Notes: generated by a model not told the origin, from the sequence alone. Counted from the first letter of the stretch, positions 54,656-63,592 are shown. The stretch is 64,000 nucleotides of DNA from Streptomyces sp. NBC_01471 (GCF_041438865.1 NZ_CP109450.1:7557501-7621500); one strand, 5' to 3'. Translations and numbers: made by a program.

Positions 54656-56529
54656 AGCGGACCGCCCGCGCCGCCCGCCGCGCAGCGACGGATCCACCCT
54701 GCCGGGGTGGTGCCGCGGCCGCCGACGCGCCCCGGGGCGGCGTACGCGGGCGGCCCCGGTGAGCGCCCCGGTGGGGCGGCGGTGGCAGGGGCCGAGGGCA
54801 GGGTGGCGGTGGTGATGGTCATCGGTTTGTCGCTCACCGCGATCAGATAGAAGCGGGCGCCGTTGCGGGGCAGCCTGCGGAATCCGCCCGGCGGGCTGAC
54901 GACGTACGAGGCGGAGGCGTGCGGGGCGATGGTGGCCGGGCCCGAGCGGATGGTCCACCAGCCGGACGCCCCCTGACCGGTACGGCTGGCGAAGTGCGGC
55001 GAGAGCGCGTGACCCGTGGTGTTCACCGCGTGGACGAGGACGGACGTGATGCCCCGGTGCTGCCGGTCGGCGAGCCGCGGTGTCACGCTCATACGCAGCG
55101 GCGGCGGGCTCGCGGCCGCCACCGTCAGGCAGAGCAGGGACGGTACGACCAGCACGGTGGCCACCACGGCTTTGGCCCGGTGCGAGCGCACGCGCGGGAT
55201 CCGCGGCTGCCAGGCGGTCGCCAGAGCCGAGGCCGGGACGGTGGCGGCGGCCGCCAGCCACAGCGGGGTCATCAGCAGGAAGTAGCCGTCCTGCGAACGC
55301 GTGGCCAGGTAGAAGGGCAGCCAGGGCAGCACGGTGAGCGCGGGGCCCAGCCGCCGTACGAAGAGCAGGGTGGCGCCGAGCAGCCCCAGGAGCAGCAGCA
55401 CACTCGCGTAGGAGTAGAAGTCCAGACGGCTGCTGCCGTCGGTGAAGTAGTAGGAGATGCCCATGGCGCCCTGGCCGTGCAGGATCGCGCCCTGCGTGAC
55501 GGGCAGCAGCGAACCCTCCAGCCAGCTGTGGAAGCCGTCGGCGGCGAAGTAGGCGTTCAGCACCGCCCAGGTGAGGGCCGCCGTGCCCGCGTAACGGGCG
55601 ACCACACCGAGCGCGGCCCGCCCGCCCAGCTCGCCGCGGCGCACGGCGTGGACGCCGATCAGCAGGAACGGGACGAGGAACCAGGCCAGTTGCTGGCTGG
55701 CGCAGGCCGCACCGAGGCAGACGGCCCGGAACACTCCGTACCGTCCCAGGTGTCCGCCCGCGCCGGTGCCGGGCCAGCGGACGACGACCGGGACCAGGAA
55801 GGCCAGGGCCACGACGGCCGGGTAGCCCGAACTCGCGTACCCGGGCAGCAGGCCGAAGCCCAGACAGACGGCGGTGACCCCCGGCCGCCACGGCGCGGGG
55901 ACCAGGGCGAACAGGGTGACCGTGCCGACGAGCAGCGCCGCTGTGGTCACCAGGGTCGCCGCGGCCGTGGAGTGCACCACGGCGTGGACCGGGGCGGCGA
56001 TCAGCGCGGTCAGCGGCGGATAGGCGTACGTGTAGTCGGCGCCACCCGACATGGTCTTGGTGACCCCGACCTTCGGTGTGCCGAACAGCCACGGCCACGG
56101 CTGCCCGTAGACCGGCCGGCCGTGCAGGATCGCGTTCGCGGCCTGAGCGGTCAGCACGCCTTCGTCGGAACCGGCGTGATCCAGCCAGTAGTGGCAGAGG
56201 ACCAGGGCGACCGCGAGCCCCAGGACGGCCAGGTCCACCTTCGCCAGGGCGCGGCGGCCGCGTACGGAGAGGGCGAGTACGCCGCACGTCAGGATCCCCG
56301 CGTAACAGACCGTCACGATCGCCGCGACGACCGGGTGCGAAGAAGTGGCCTGGGTCCAGAGGGCGCGGGTGCCGATGAACAGACTGATGACCGCGATCAC
56401 GGTCAGCCCGCGGTGCCACTGCGGCGGCGCGGCGTCCGGCAGCCGCTGCGCGCGCAGCACCCGGACGGGCCCGCCCGCCGGCCGTCGCGTTCCGGTGGCC
56501 CGGCCGGGCGGGGGCAGGCCGTCGTCCAT
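54652..56529 (-). CDS. Multi-spanning membrane protein, GT-C/GT87-like
   Basis: A 625-aa integral membrane protein with about ten to twelve spans. GT-C-like features are an acidic loop after the first spans (HYWLDHAGSDEGVLTAQAAN) and YTYAYPPLTALIAAPVHAVV, with W/P-rich loops (GQPWPWLFGTPKVG). The C-terminal 120 residues are soluble and outside or inside: MSVTPRLADRQHRGITSVLV then SGWWTIRSGPATIAPHASAS, of unknown role. Lipid-linked sugar transfer is a possibility, not proven. The ATG at 56529 has AAGGA 8 nt upstream. It is coupled to the APC permease, an odd pairing. Confidence 0.65.
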   Translation of the reverse strand: MDDGLPPPGRATGTRRPAGGPVRVLRAQRLPDAAPPQWHRGLTVIAVISLFIGTRALWTQATSSHPVVAAIVTVCYAGILTCGVLALSVRGRRALAKVDLAVLGLAVALVLCHYWLDHAGSDEGVLTAQAANAILHGRPVYGQPWPWLFGTPKVGVTKTMSGGADYTYAYPPLTALIAAPVHAVVHSTAAATLVTTAALLVGTVTLFALVPAPWRPGVTAVCLGFGLLPGYASSGYPAVVALAFLVPVVVRWPGTGAGGHLGRYGVFRAVCLGAACASQQLAWFLVPFLLIGVHAVRRGELGGRAALGVVARYAGTAALTWAVLNAYFAADGFHSWLEGSLLPVTQGAILHGQGAMGISYYFTDGSSRLDFYSYASVLLLLGLLGATLLFVRRLGPALTVLPWLPFYLATRSQDGYFLLMTPLWLAAAATVPASALATAWQPRIPRVRSHRAKAVVATVLVVPSLLCLTVAAASPPPLRMSVTPRLADRQHRGITSVLVHAVNTTGHALSPHFASRTGQGASGWWTIRSGPATIAPHASASYVVSPPGGFRRLPRNGARFYLIAVSDKPMTITTATLPSAPATAAPPGRSPGPPAYAAPGRVGGRGTTPAGWIRRCAAGGAGGPL

Positions 56530-56790
56530 GGCAGCTTCCTTCATGGTGAACCCGGACCGGAAAGCAACGGCGGGCATCGCGCGGACGGACGCCGACGGCG
56601 CCCGCCGTGTGGCCTCGTGTCTCGAAGGCTAGGCCGGGAGTCGGCGCCGGGGGCTGCGACGTCTTGCGACCGGTACCGATGCCGGGCCGCAAAAGGCCAG
56701 GTGGGAGGTAAGACAGCCGTGCGGCGCCCGCGTTGCGCCGAACGGCTGTCCCGGAGGCCGGGGCCTGCCGGACGCCCAGTGGTTATGACC

Positions 56791-56816
56791 AGTTGATAAG
56801 TCTATTGTTATTAACT
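56791..56816. promoter_or_regulatory. AT-rich inverted repeat, candidate MarR auto-operator
   Basis: AGTTGATAA (56791-56799) and TTATTAACT (56808-56816) form 9-bp arms with one mismatch around an 8-nt spacer, 40 bp before the MarR start. This is a standard position for autorepression of a MarR-transporter operon. Confidence 0.65.
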
Positions 56817-56856
56817 GATACCGGCAGAGGGCGCGAACGACAGCGGGGGTGATGAC

Positions 56857-57315
56857 GTGACCGAGCCCATGGGTGACAGCGCGGAACCGGTGGACGCCGC
56901 CGGGGCGGCGGCGTCCATACGGCTTGCGGTGGCCCGGATCGCCCGCCGTCTCAGGCAGGCCCACCGGGTCGGCGACGTGACGCTCTCCGAAGTGTCCGTG
57001 CTCTCCCGGCTGAGCCGCGACGGAGCGGACTCCCCGGGATCGCTCGCCGAACTGGAACGCGTGCGCCCGCAGGCGATGGCATCCACGCTGGCCGCCCTGG
57101 AGGAGCGCGGGCTGGTGAGCCGTGAGCCGGACATCCGGGACGGCCGGCGCGCGGTGATAGCGGTGACCGACGCCGGCCGCAAAGTACTGATCGACCGCCG
57201 GTCGGAGTCCGTCCAGCGGCTCACCGAGGTCCTCGACGGGGAGTTCACGCCCGCCGAACGGCAGCGGCTGCTCTCGGTCGTACCGCTGCTCGACCGGCTC
57301 GCGGAGCGGCTGTAA
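56857..57315 (+). CDS. MarR-family regulator of an efflux operon
   Basis: A 152-aa winged-helix repressor: LAELERVRPQAMASTLAALE is the recognition region and SREPDIRDGRRAVIAVTDAG the wing. The GTG start follows GGGGGTGATGAC. Its TAA overlaps by one base the ATG of the MFS gene, so it leads a coupled operon marR-mfs-hydrolase. Likely senses the drug or metabolite exported. It is divergent from the GT-C-like gene at 56529. Confidence 0.92.
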   Translation: MTEPMGDSAEPVDAAGAAASIRLAVARIARRLRQAHRVGDVTLSEVSVLSRLSRDGADSPGSLAELERVRPQAMASTLAALEERGLVSREPDIRDGRRAVIAVTDAGRKVLIDRRSESVQRLTEVLDGEFTPAERQRLLSVVPLLDRLAERL

Positions 57316-59060
57316 TGCCCGCCAGCCGCAGCGGGAACGCCGAGGTGGGCGACCGCTACAAATGGATCGCGCTCTCCAACACCACGCTCGGTGTGCTGAT
57401 CGCGACCATGGACGCCTCGATCGTGATCATCTCCCTGCCCGCGATCTTCCGCGGCATCGGGCTCGACCCGCTGGCCCCCGGGAACATCGGCTATCTGCTC
57501 TGGATGATCCTCGGCTACCTGCTGGTCTCCGCGGTGCTGGTGGTCGCGCTGGGCAGGCTCGGCGACATGTTCGGCCGGGTCCGGATGTACAACATGGGCT
57601 TCGCGATCTTCGCGTGCGCCTCGCTCGCCCTCTCGCTCGATCCGCTGAAGGGCGGTCCCGGCGCACTGTGGCTGATCGGATTCCGTGTCGTCCAGGCCGT
57701 CGGCGGCTCGATGCTGACCGCGAACTCGGCGGCCATCCTCACCGACGCCTTCCCCGCCCGGCAGCGCGGCATGGCGCTGGGCATCAATCAGATCACCGCG
57801 CTGGCCGGGCAGTTCCTCGGACTGCTGGCCGGTGGTCTGCTGGCCACCATCGACTGGCGCGCGGTGTTCTGGGTCAGTGTGCCCATCGGGGTGTTCGGCA
57901 CGATCTGGTCGTACCGCAGCCTGCGCGAGACCGGCTCCCGCACATCGGGCCGCATCGACTGGGCGGGGAACATCACCTTCACCGGCGGCGCCGGGATCCT
58001 GCTGGCCGCCATCACGTACGGAATCCAGCCGTACGGCGGCCACCCCACCGGCTGGACCAACCCCATGGTGCTGGGCGGGCTCGGCGGCGGAGCGCTGCTG
58101 CTCGTGGCCTTCTGCCTCATCGAGACCCGGGTCGCCGAACCGATGTTCCGGCTCGGCCTGTTCCGGGTACGTGCCTTCGCCGCCGGGAACCTCGCGGCGC
58201 TGCTCACCGCCATCGCCCGCGGCGGACTCCAGTTCATGCTGATCATCTGGTTGCAGGGCATCTGGCTTCCGCTGCACGGATACGACTTCGAAAGCACCCC
58301 GCTCTGGGCGGGCATCTTCATGCTGCCGCTGACCGTCGGATTCCTCATCGCCGGACCGGTGTCCGGCTTCCTCTCCGACCGCTACGGCGCACGGCTCTTC
58401 TCCACCACCGGACTCCTGCTCGTGGCCGGTGCCTTCGTCGGCCTGCTGCTCCTGCCGGTGGACTTCTCGTACCCGGGCTTCGCCGCCCTGCTGCTGCTCA
58501 GCGGCCTCGGCCAGGGGATGTTCTCCGCCCCGAACACCTCGGCGATCATGGGCAGTGTGCCGCCGGAGCAGCGCGGAGTCGCGTCGGGGATGCGCTCGAC
58601 CTTCCAGAACTCGGGCACCGCACTGTCGATCGGCCTCTCGTTCTCCCTGATGATCTCCGGCCTCGCGGGGACCCTTCCGCACGCGCTGAGCAGCGGACTC
58701 CAGGGCCAGGGCGTGCCCGCGGGGACGGCCCAGCAGGTGGCCGGACTTCCGCCGGTGAGCACGCTGTTCGCCACCTTCCTCGGCAAGAACCCGATCAGCC
58801 AGCTCCTCAAACCCAGCGGAGTGCTCGACAAACTGCCCACGCACAACGTCATGACCCTCACCGGGAAGGAGTTCTTCCCCGAACTCGTCTCGGGCCCGTT
58901 CCACCACGGACTCGTCACGGTCTTCGGCGCCGCCACCGTGATGGCACTGGTCGCCGCGCTCGCCTCGCTGCTGCGCGGCCGCCACTACAAGGCCGGCCCG
59001 GGTGACAGGCCCGCCGGCTCCCCGAACCGGGGCAACACCGCGAAAGGTACCGAGAGATGA
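57315..59060 (+). CDS. MFS drug-type exporter (DHA2, 14 spans)
   Basis: A 581-aa proton-coupled exporter of the EmrB/QacA group. Motifs: MDASIVIISLPAIFRGIGLD (motif D1), VALGRLGDMFGRVRMYNMGF (motif A), and VGGSMLTANSAAILTDAFPA. It has 14 predicted spans and a hydrophilic loop of about 80 residues before the last span (LLKPSGVLDKLPTHNVMTLT), as in this subfamily. It is coupled to marR and overlaps the next gene (ATGA). Substrate unknown; the cysteine-hydrolase partner hints at an aromatic or amide compound. Confidence 0.93.
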   Translation: MPASRSGNAEVGDRYKWIALSNTTLGVLIATMDASIVIISLPAIFRGIGLDPLAPGNIGYLLWMILGYLLVSAVLVVALGRLGDMFGRVRMYNMGFAIFACASLALSLDPLKGGPGALWLIGFRVVQAVGGSMLTANSAAILTDAFPARQRGMALGINQITALAGQFLGLLAGGLLATIDWRAVFWVSVPIGVFGTIWSYRSLRETGSRTSGRIDWAGNITFTGGAGILLAAITYGIQPYGGHPTGWTNPMVLGGLGGGALLLVAFCLIETRVAEPMFRLGLFRVRAFAAGNLAALLTAIARGGLQFMLIIWLQGIWLPLHGYDFESTPLWAGIFMLPLTVGFLIAGPVSGFLSDRYGARLFSTTGLLLVAGAFVGLLLLPVDFSYPGFAALLLLSGLGQGMFSAPNTSAIMGSVPPEQRGVASGMRSTFQNSGTALSIGLSFSLMISGLAGTLPHALSSGLQGQGVPAGTAQQVAGLPPVSTLFATFLGKNPISQLLKPSGVLDKLPTHNVMTLTGKEFFPELVSGPFHHGLVTVFGAATVMALVAALASLLRGRHYKAGPGDRPAGSPNRGNTAKGTER

Positions 59061-59623
59061 CGAACAGCGCCCTTCTCGTGATGGATGTCCAGCAGGGCAT
59101 CGTCGAGCGGCTCGGCAACGACCCCGAATACCTGCCGCGGCTCGGCCGGGCGATCGACGCCGCACGTGCCGCGGGCGTTCCGGTGATGTACGTGGTGGTC
59201 GGCTTCCGTAGGGGACACCCCGAGATCAGCCCCCGCAACAAGACGTTCAGCGCGCTCGCGGGCGCGGGCGCTGCCGGATTCGCCGAGGGCGACCCGGCCG
59301 CCCGGATCCACCCCGATGTGGCGCCCCGGGAGGGCGACATCGTGGTCACCAAGAAGCGCGTCAGCGCGTTCGCCGGGAGCGACCTCGACATGGTGCTCAG
59401 GGCGCGCGGAACGGACAGCCTCGTCCTCACCGGCATCGCCACCAGCGGCGTCGTGCTGTCGACCCTGCGGCAGGCCGCTGACCTGGACTTCGGTCTCACC
59501 GTGCTGGAGGACTGCTGCGTCGACGGTGATCCGGAGGTGCACCGGGTACTGACCGGGAAGGTGTTCCCCCGTCAGGCGGACGTCCTCAGCACCGAGAAGT
59601 GGGTCGCGGCGCTCGGCCGGTGA
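59057..59623 (+). CDS. Isochorismatase-like cysteine hydrolase
   Basis: A 188-aa enzyme of the isochorismatase/nicotinamidase-like family. Catalytic residues: Asp in LLVMDVQQGIVERL near the start, Lys in VVTKKRVSAFAGSDLDMVLR, and the nucleophile in SLVLTGIATSGVVLSTLRQA. Here the position usually holding Cys is Ser or Gly (TSGVVL), as the family commonly has TEVCV or TSGVV; TSGVV members are known and may be non-catalytic or act as isochorismatases without Cys. So activity is uncertain. Overlaps the MFS stop by 4 nt. Confidence 0.85.
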   Translation: MTNSALLVMDVQQGIVERLGNDPEYLPRLGRAIDAARAAGVPVMYVVVGFRRGHPEISPRNKTFSALAGAGAAGFAEGDPAARIHPDVAPREGDIVVTKKRVSAFAGSDLDMVLRARGTDSLVLTGIATSGVVLSTLRQAADLDFGLTVLEDCCVDGDPEVHRVLTGKVFPRQADVLSTEKWVAALGR

Positions 59624-59649
59624 TCCCGCCGCGCGCCGCGCCGGCGGTC

Positions 59650-59672
59650 GGAGGCGGGGGAGACCCGCCTCC
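59650..59672. terminator. Hairpin between the hydrolase and MASE1 genes
   Basis: GGAGGCGGG (59650-59658) and CCCGCCTCC (59664-59672), perfect 9-bp stem with loop GGAGA, between convergent genes. Confidence 0.7.
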
Positions 59673-60677
59673 TCAGCCGCCGTCGCGCCGGCGGCTGTCC
59701 GACGACGGCCATCCGCGGCGCTGCTCCGCGGGCGCGAGCTGCTCGACCACGTCGGCCAGCTCCTCGCAGGCCCGCTCGATCCGGCGGCGTACGTTCTGGT
59801 GCTCGGTGACGATCGCGGCGAGCAGCAGCGCGGTCAGCGCCACCGATCCGTTGAGCGCCGTGAGGTTGATCATCGCTTCGAACAGCGTGAGGCTGCTGAA
59901 GGAACCCGCCCGCCCGGTGGCGGCGATCACCGCCAGCACGGCCACCAGGAGCGCGCAGGGCGCGCTGCCCGCCAGTTCGAAGCGGAGCGCTGCCCAGATC
60001 AGCAGCGGAAAGACCAGGAACAGCAGGGCGTAGTGGCTTCCGGTCGCCACCGGGACCACTACGGCGGCCGTCACCACCAGCGCCCCCGCCTCCACCCATC
60101 GGTCCGTACGCCGGGGCATCCGGGCCCGGCGCAGCAGGAGCAGCAGCGGGGTCACCATCAGCACACCCATGGCGTCCCCGGCCCACCACGCGAACCAGAC
60201 CGGCCAGAACCCGCTCTTGGGGAGTTTGTCGTCGAGCAGCAGCACCGTGCTGCCCGTCGTCGCACTGACCAGCATGGAGCTGAGCGCTCCGAGGAAGATC
60301 AGGGCGGTGCCGTCCCGCAGCCGGGACAGGGCCATCCGGAAGCCGACCCTGCGGAGCATCAGAAGGGCACACACAGGGGCGAGCGTGTTGCCCGCGACGA
60401 TGGCGATGTCGCCGGGGTCGATCGAGTGGCCGGTCCACGCGACGGCGAGCAGGGCCCCGATCGCGATGCCCGGCCAGATCCGCAGGCCCCAGTACAGCAG
60501 GCAGCCCAGCGCGACTCCCGTCGGCGGCCACAGTGGTGTGACGACGGCGCCGTGGACGGTCACCTGCCGTAGCAGTCCGATCCGGCCGGACACGTAGTAC
60601 GCGATGGCGACGGCGACGATCCGCAGGGCGGTCGCCGTCGCCCCTCTGGCTGTCTCGCTGCGGATCACGGCGCCCAT
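59673..60677 (-). CDS. MASE1-domain integral membrane sensor protein
   Basis: A 334-aa membrane protein made almost wholly of a MASE1 sensor domain (about 8 spans): VAIAYYVSGRIGLLRQVTVH, VTPLWPPTGVALGCLLYWGL and FWPVWFAWWAGDAMGVLMVT are diagnostic. MASE1 usually precedes a kinase, cyclase or phosphatase output domain, but only about 50 cytoplasmic residues follow here (IERACEELADVVEQLAPAEQ). The output may be the SpoIIE phosphatase encoded 87 nt upstream, in the same direction. The ligand is unknown. Confidence 0.88.
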   Translation of the reverse strand: MGAVIRSETARGATATALRIVAVAIAYYVSGRIGLLRQVTVHGAVVTPLWPPTGVALGCLLYWGLRIWPGIAIGALLAVAWTGHSIDPGDIAIVAGNTLAPVCALLMLRRVGFRMALSRLRDGTALIFLGALSSMLVSATTGSTVLLLDDKLPKSGFWPVWFAWWAGDAMGVLMVTPLLLLLRRARMPRRTDRWVEAGALVVTAAVVVPVATGSHYALLFLVFPLLIWAALRFELAGSAPCALLVAVLAVIAATGRAGSFSSLTLFEAMINLTALNGSVALTALLLAAIVTEHQNVRRRIERACEELADVVEQLAPAEQRRGWPSSDSRRRDGG

Positions 60678-60764
60678 CAGACACCGTGTCCCGGGCGGTG
60701 GCCGGGCAAGACACGCGAGGCCCCGGAGCCTCGCGGGTGGATCAGGCCGGGCTCGCGGGGGCTG

Positions 60765-61598
60765 TCACGCGGTTCTGCCGGGGGCACTGTCGTGGCACAG
60801 CACGAGCACGGCGGCGTCGTCCTGGTGGCCTGTGAGCACCGCGGCCTTGATGATCTCGTCGGCGAGTTCGTCGGCGTCGGCACCCGCATGGGCGCCCGCC
60901 CGGTGCATGACGGCCTCCAGTCCCTTCTCGATGGAGAAGGACGGCCCTTCGATGACCCCGTCGGTGATCAGCACGAACGCGCCCTCTTCCGTCAGGCGCC
61001 GCCGGGTGACCGGGTAGTGCTGCTTCTCCTGGATGCCCAGGGGCAGGCCGCCTTCGTCGTCGATGATGCCTGTCCGCCCGTCCGCCGAGGCCCACACCGC
61101 CGGAACATGTCCGGCGCGGGCACTGTCGATCTCCCAGGTCACGGGGTCGAAGCGCAGGAAGGTGCAGGTCGCGAAGAGCGTGGAGTTCACCGAGAGCAGC
61201 AGGTCGTTGGTCTGGCCGATGATCTCGCCGGGATCCGCCACGGTGCTGGCGATGGCGCGCATCCCGATCCGGATCTGGCCCATGAAGGCGGCCGCCTCGA
61301 CGTCGTGTCCCTGGACGTCGCCGATGGCGAACCCGAGCGAGCCGTCCGGGAGCGGGAACCCGTCGTACCAGTCGCCGCCGATGTCCAGACCGCTGCGGGC
61401 CGGCGTGTAGCGGGCGGCGGTCCGGAGGCCGGGCAGGTCGGGGAGATGGGCCGGGAGCATCTCGCGCTGCAGGGCCTCGGCCAGTTCGACCCGTGCCTGA
61501 TGGAGTTCCACTTCCCGCCGGGCCCGGGCGGTGAGCTGGTGAAGCGTGGTGAGGAGCTCGTCGGCGCTTGCGGAACGAGGAGGACGACGCCGGTTCAT
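60765..61598 (-). CDS. SpoIIE-type PP2C phosphatase without sensor domain
   Basis: A 277-aa serine phosphatase: helical N-terminus (LTARARREVELHQARVELAE) with a SpoIIE-type linker ALQREMLPAHLPDL, then PP2C motifs SGLDIGGDWYDGFPLPDGSL, FAIGDVQGHDVEAAAFMGQI, SARAGHVPAVWAS, FVLITDGVIEGPSF and HQDDAAVLVL. No GAF/PAS domain is seen. It is followed in the same direction by the MASE1 gene, which may serve as its sensor. ATG at 61598 has GGAG upstream. Confidence 0.9.
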   Translation of the reverse strand: MNRRRPPRSASADELLTTLHQLTARARREVELHQARVELAEALQREMLPAHLPDLPGLRTAARYTPARSGLDIGGDWYDGFPLPDGSLGFAIGDVQGHDVEAAAFMGQIRIGMRAIASTVADPGEIIGQTNDLLLSVNSTLFATCTFLRFDPVTWEIDSARAGHVPAVWASADGRTGIIDDEGGLPLGIQEKQHYPVTRRRLTEEGAFVLITDGVIEGPSFSIEKGLEAVMHRAGAHAGADADELADEIIKAAVLTGHQDDAAVLVLCHDSAPGRTA

Positions 61599-61934
61599 GA
61601 GCGGCTCCGCGGTGCGTGTGTTCCCGGACCGCGACCGGGGCCCGTGGTCGCGGAGCAGGCCGTGTGCCGGCCCGTCGGGTCTCTCCTCTCCGACGATCAC
61701 GGTCCGTGGGTCCGGAGACCGTCACCTGCATCCTATTTCCGGAGCCGGGATCCCGCAGCCCCCGGCGGTGGAGAAAGGGGCCCGGGGCGGCGGACACGGA
61801 TCCCACGCGCCGGTACGCCGCCCGCCACGGCCGGACGTGTGCACGTCCGCCACGGCAGGCTCCGTACCCGGGACCGCGGACCAGGAACTCCGTACGCGGA
61901 ACTCAGTCGCGTCCGCCTGCCGCCGTGACGTGCG
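61599..61934. other. 336-bp interval between a phosphatase and the S1 protease
   Basis: Holds the promoter of the phosphatase and the 3' region of the leftward protease. A short hairpin at 61832-61849 (CGGACGT/ACGTCCG, loop GTGC) may be the protease terminator. No gene was recognised. Confidence 0.4.
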
Positions 61935-63098
61935 TCAGGCTGTGGTGAGCGTCAGGCCGTAACGGCTCAGGATCTCGTTGATGGGCTGGAACCAGGTCTC
62001 CCCGCCGCCGGTGCAGTCGCCCCAGCCGCCGGACGTGACGCCCTGGGCCTGGTCGCCGCTGATGAAGGAGCCGCCGGAGTCGCCGGGCTCCGCGCAGACG
62101 TTGGTCTTGGTCAGCTCGTTGACCGCCCCCTGGCTGTAGTTCACGGTCTCGTTGGTGGCCAGGACGTTTCCGCAGTGCCAGTGCGATGTGGAGCCGGAAC
62201 GGCAGATCGAGGCGCCCACGGGCGCCGCGGCCGAGCCGCGGACCAGCTGGTCGGAGACCGTACCCCAGCCGAGGACCACCGGGACCGTCCACCAGCCGTT
62301 GCCGACGCTGACCCAGGCGTAGTCGTCGCCGGGGAACGAGGAACCCTGGAAGCTGCCGACGGCCGAGCCGTCCCAGCCGCTCACCGCGGCTCCCGGCTGC
62401 CCGCAGTGTCCCGCGGTGACGAAGCCGCCGTTGACGGAGAAGCCGATGGAGCAGCGGACGTTGCCTGTGTAGTACGGATCTCCGCCCACCGTGCCGGCGG
62501 ACAGGGTCCGGGCCGCCGCCGGTACCTCGTTCACCGTGACGGGCGCGCTCTTCCCGGCGCGTTCGATGAACGACCGGACATCGTTGTCATTCTTTGCTGA
62601 AGCGACGACGTCCACCACGACCCGGCTGGCTCCCGGGTCCACGTGCCAGCTGCTGACTCCGGCGGGCGCGCCGCCCCTGTCCAGCCGCTTCTTGACCGCG
62701 TCGAGTTCGCGGGCGCTGTGCTCCACCAGCCTGACGGCCGCCCCGGTCGCCCGCACCGCGTCCGCCCTCCCGCCGCCGGTGAGGGCGACCGTCAGTTTTC
62801 CGCTCTTCGCGTCGTACCAGTCGCCGCCGTAGGACGAGCCGGCCGCGCGGCGCGCCGTGCCCTGGAGTGCTGTCGCGGTCCGTTCGGAGGCCAGGCGTGC
62901 CCGGGCCTGGGCCGCTGTGAGGCCGAGGTCCTTCCGCATGGCCGAGAGCAGGCCGTCGGAGGCCGGCTGCGTGGAGCGTGCGGAGGAGGCCGCGGAGGGG
63001 GTGTCGGCGGCGGATGCCGGTACGAGTCCGGCAGTCGCCCAGGTCCCGACGACGAGAAGTGCGGACAGCGCGGTACGGGTGAGAGTGCTGCGTCTCAA
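61935..63098 (-). CDS. Secreted S1-family serine protease (streptogrisin/alpha-lytic type)
   Basis: Extracellular protease precursor of 387 aa. Signal peptide (TRTALSALLVVGTWATAGLV to about ASAAD), then an alpha-lytic-type pro-domain of about 165 residues (DLGLTAAQARARLASERTAT; LTVALTGGGRADAVRATGAA) needed for folding, then the mature chymotrypsin-like protease. The catalytic triad is His in FVTAGHCGQPG, Asp in PGDDYAWVSV and Ser in CAEPGDSGGSFISG; paired cysteines surround it. TTG at 63098 is chosen because it follows AAGGG and starts just before the signal; the frame is open for 42 more codons without a better start. A CebR-like box lies about 67-80 bp upstream. Confidence 0.9.
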   Translation of the reverse strand: MRRSTLTRTALSALLVVGTWATAGLVPASAADTPSAASSARSTQPASDGLLSAMRKDLGLTAAQARARLASERTATALQGTARRAAGSSYGGDWYDAKSGKLTVALTGGGRADAVRATGAAVRLVEHSARELDAVKKRLDRGGAPAGVSSWHVDPGASRVVVDVVASAKNDNDVRSFIERAGKSAPVTVNEVPAAARTLSAGTVGGDPYYTGNVRCSIGFSVNGGFVTAGHCGQPGAAVSGWDGSAVGSFQGSSFPGDDYAWVSVGNGWWTVPVVLGWGTVSDQLVRGSAAAPVGASICRSGSTSHWHCGNVLATNETVNYSQGAVNELTKTNVCAEPGDSGGSFISGDQAQGVTSGGWGDCTGGGETWFQPINEILSRYGLTLTTA

Positions 63099-63164
63099 GG
63101 TTCTGGCCCTTCTGTTGTTCCAGCATCGTGGGGATGGAACAGCAGGCGTCCGGGCGCGCTCCGT

Positions 63165-63178
63165 TGGGAGCGCTCTCA
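63165..63178. promoter_or_regulatory. CebR-like operator upstream of the S1 protease
   Basis: TGGGAGCGCTCTCA matches the CebR operator TGGGAGCGCTCCCA at 13 of 14 positions. CebR is the LacI-type repressor of cello-oligosaccharide genes in Streptomyces. Another LacI-type protein could use it. The box is 67-80 bp upstream of the TTG start of the leftward protease, a promoter-proximal spot. Confidence 0.6.
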
Positions 63179-63476
63179 GAGTGTGCCGCAGCGGAGCGTA
63201 GCCGAACTCGTTAATCAGGTCCATGCCAATGAATGACGGTTCTCCGGGTGCCTGGTGGAGCGCGACGCGGCGGAGCGTGAATTTCTTCTGTCCCGATCTT
63301 CATTCGCACTTTCGTGTGCCCGGAGGCGGGGGCGAGTGGGACATTGATCGTCATATCGAACGCAATGAAACGGCCGGATGTGTGCCACGAGGGGCTCAAC
63401 GGATGAGCCGACGGGGTCGCCGCGCGTTCGGCCGTGTAGCGTCTCACTCAGCTGTCGTGGTTCCGAAGTACCTCTC

Positions 63477-63498
63477 GCCCGTGCGTACATGCACGGGC
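63477..63498 (+). promoter_or_regulatory. Hairpin in the cold-shock gene leader
   Basis: GCCCGTGC (63477-63484) pairs with GCACGGGC (63491-63498) with a 6-nt loop, about 95 nt upstream of the cold-shock ATG. Long structured leaders are common for cold-shock genes and may act as thermosensors. Confidence 0.45.
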
Positions 63499-63592
63499 GG
63501 GTCTGCTGTTCGGCGTCTCCGAGGACCAGGGCGATCACCTCCGGCCCCCGCAAAGTGCGGGAGCCGACTTCGAGTCCCCTTGGAGGGCAATC

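Larger units (their letters stand above)
63099..63592. other. 494-bp divergent interval between S1 protease and csp
   Basis: Contains a CebR-like box at 63165-63178 and the cold-shock leader hairpin at 63477-63498. No gene is supported in it; promoters of both divergent genes should lie here. Confidence 0.4.

Noticed and set aside
52382..56692. A single 1436-aa leftward frame joining the APC permease with the upstream gene region
   Set aside because: The first part reads out of frame through the GT-C-like gene, which has its own coding signals; the true genes overlap by 4 nt at 54652-54655 in different frames.
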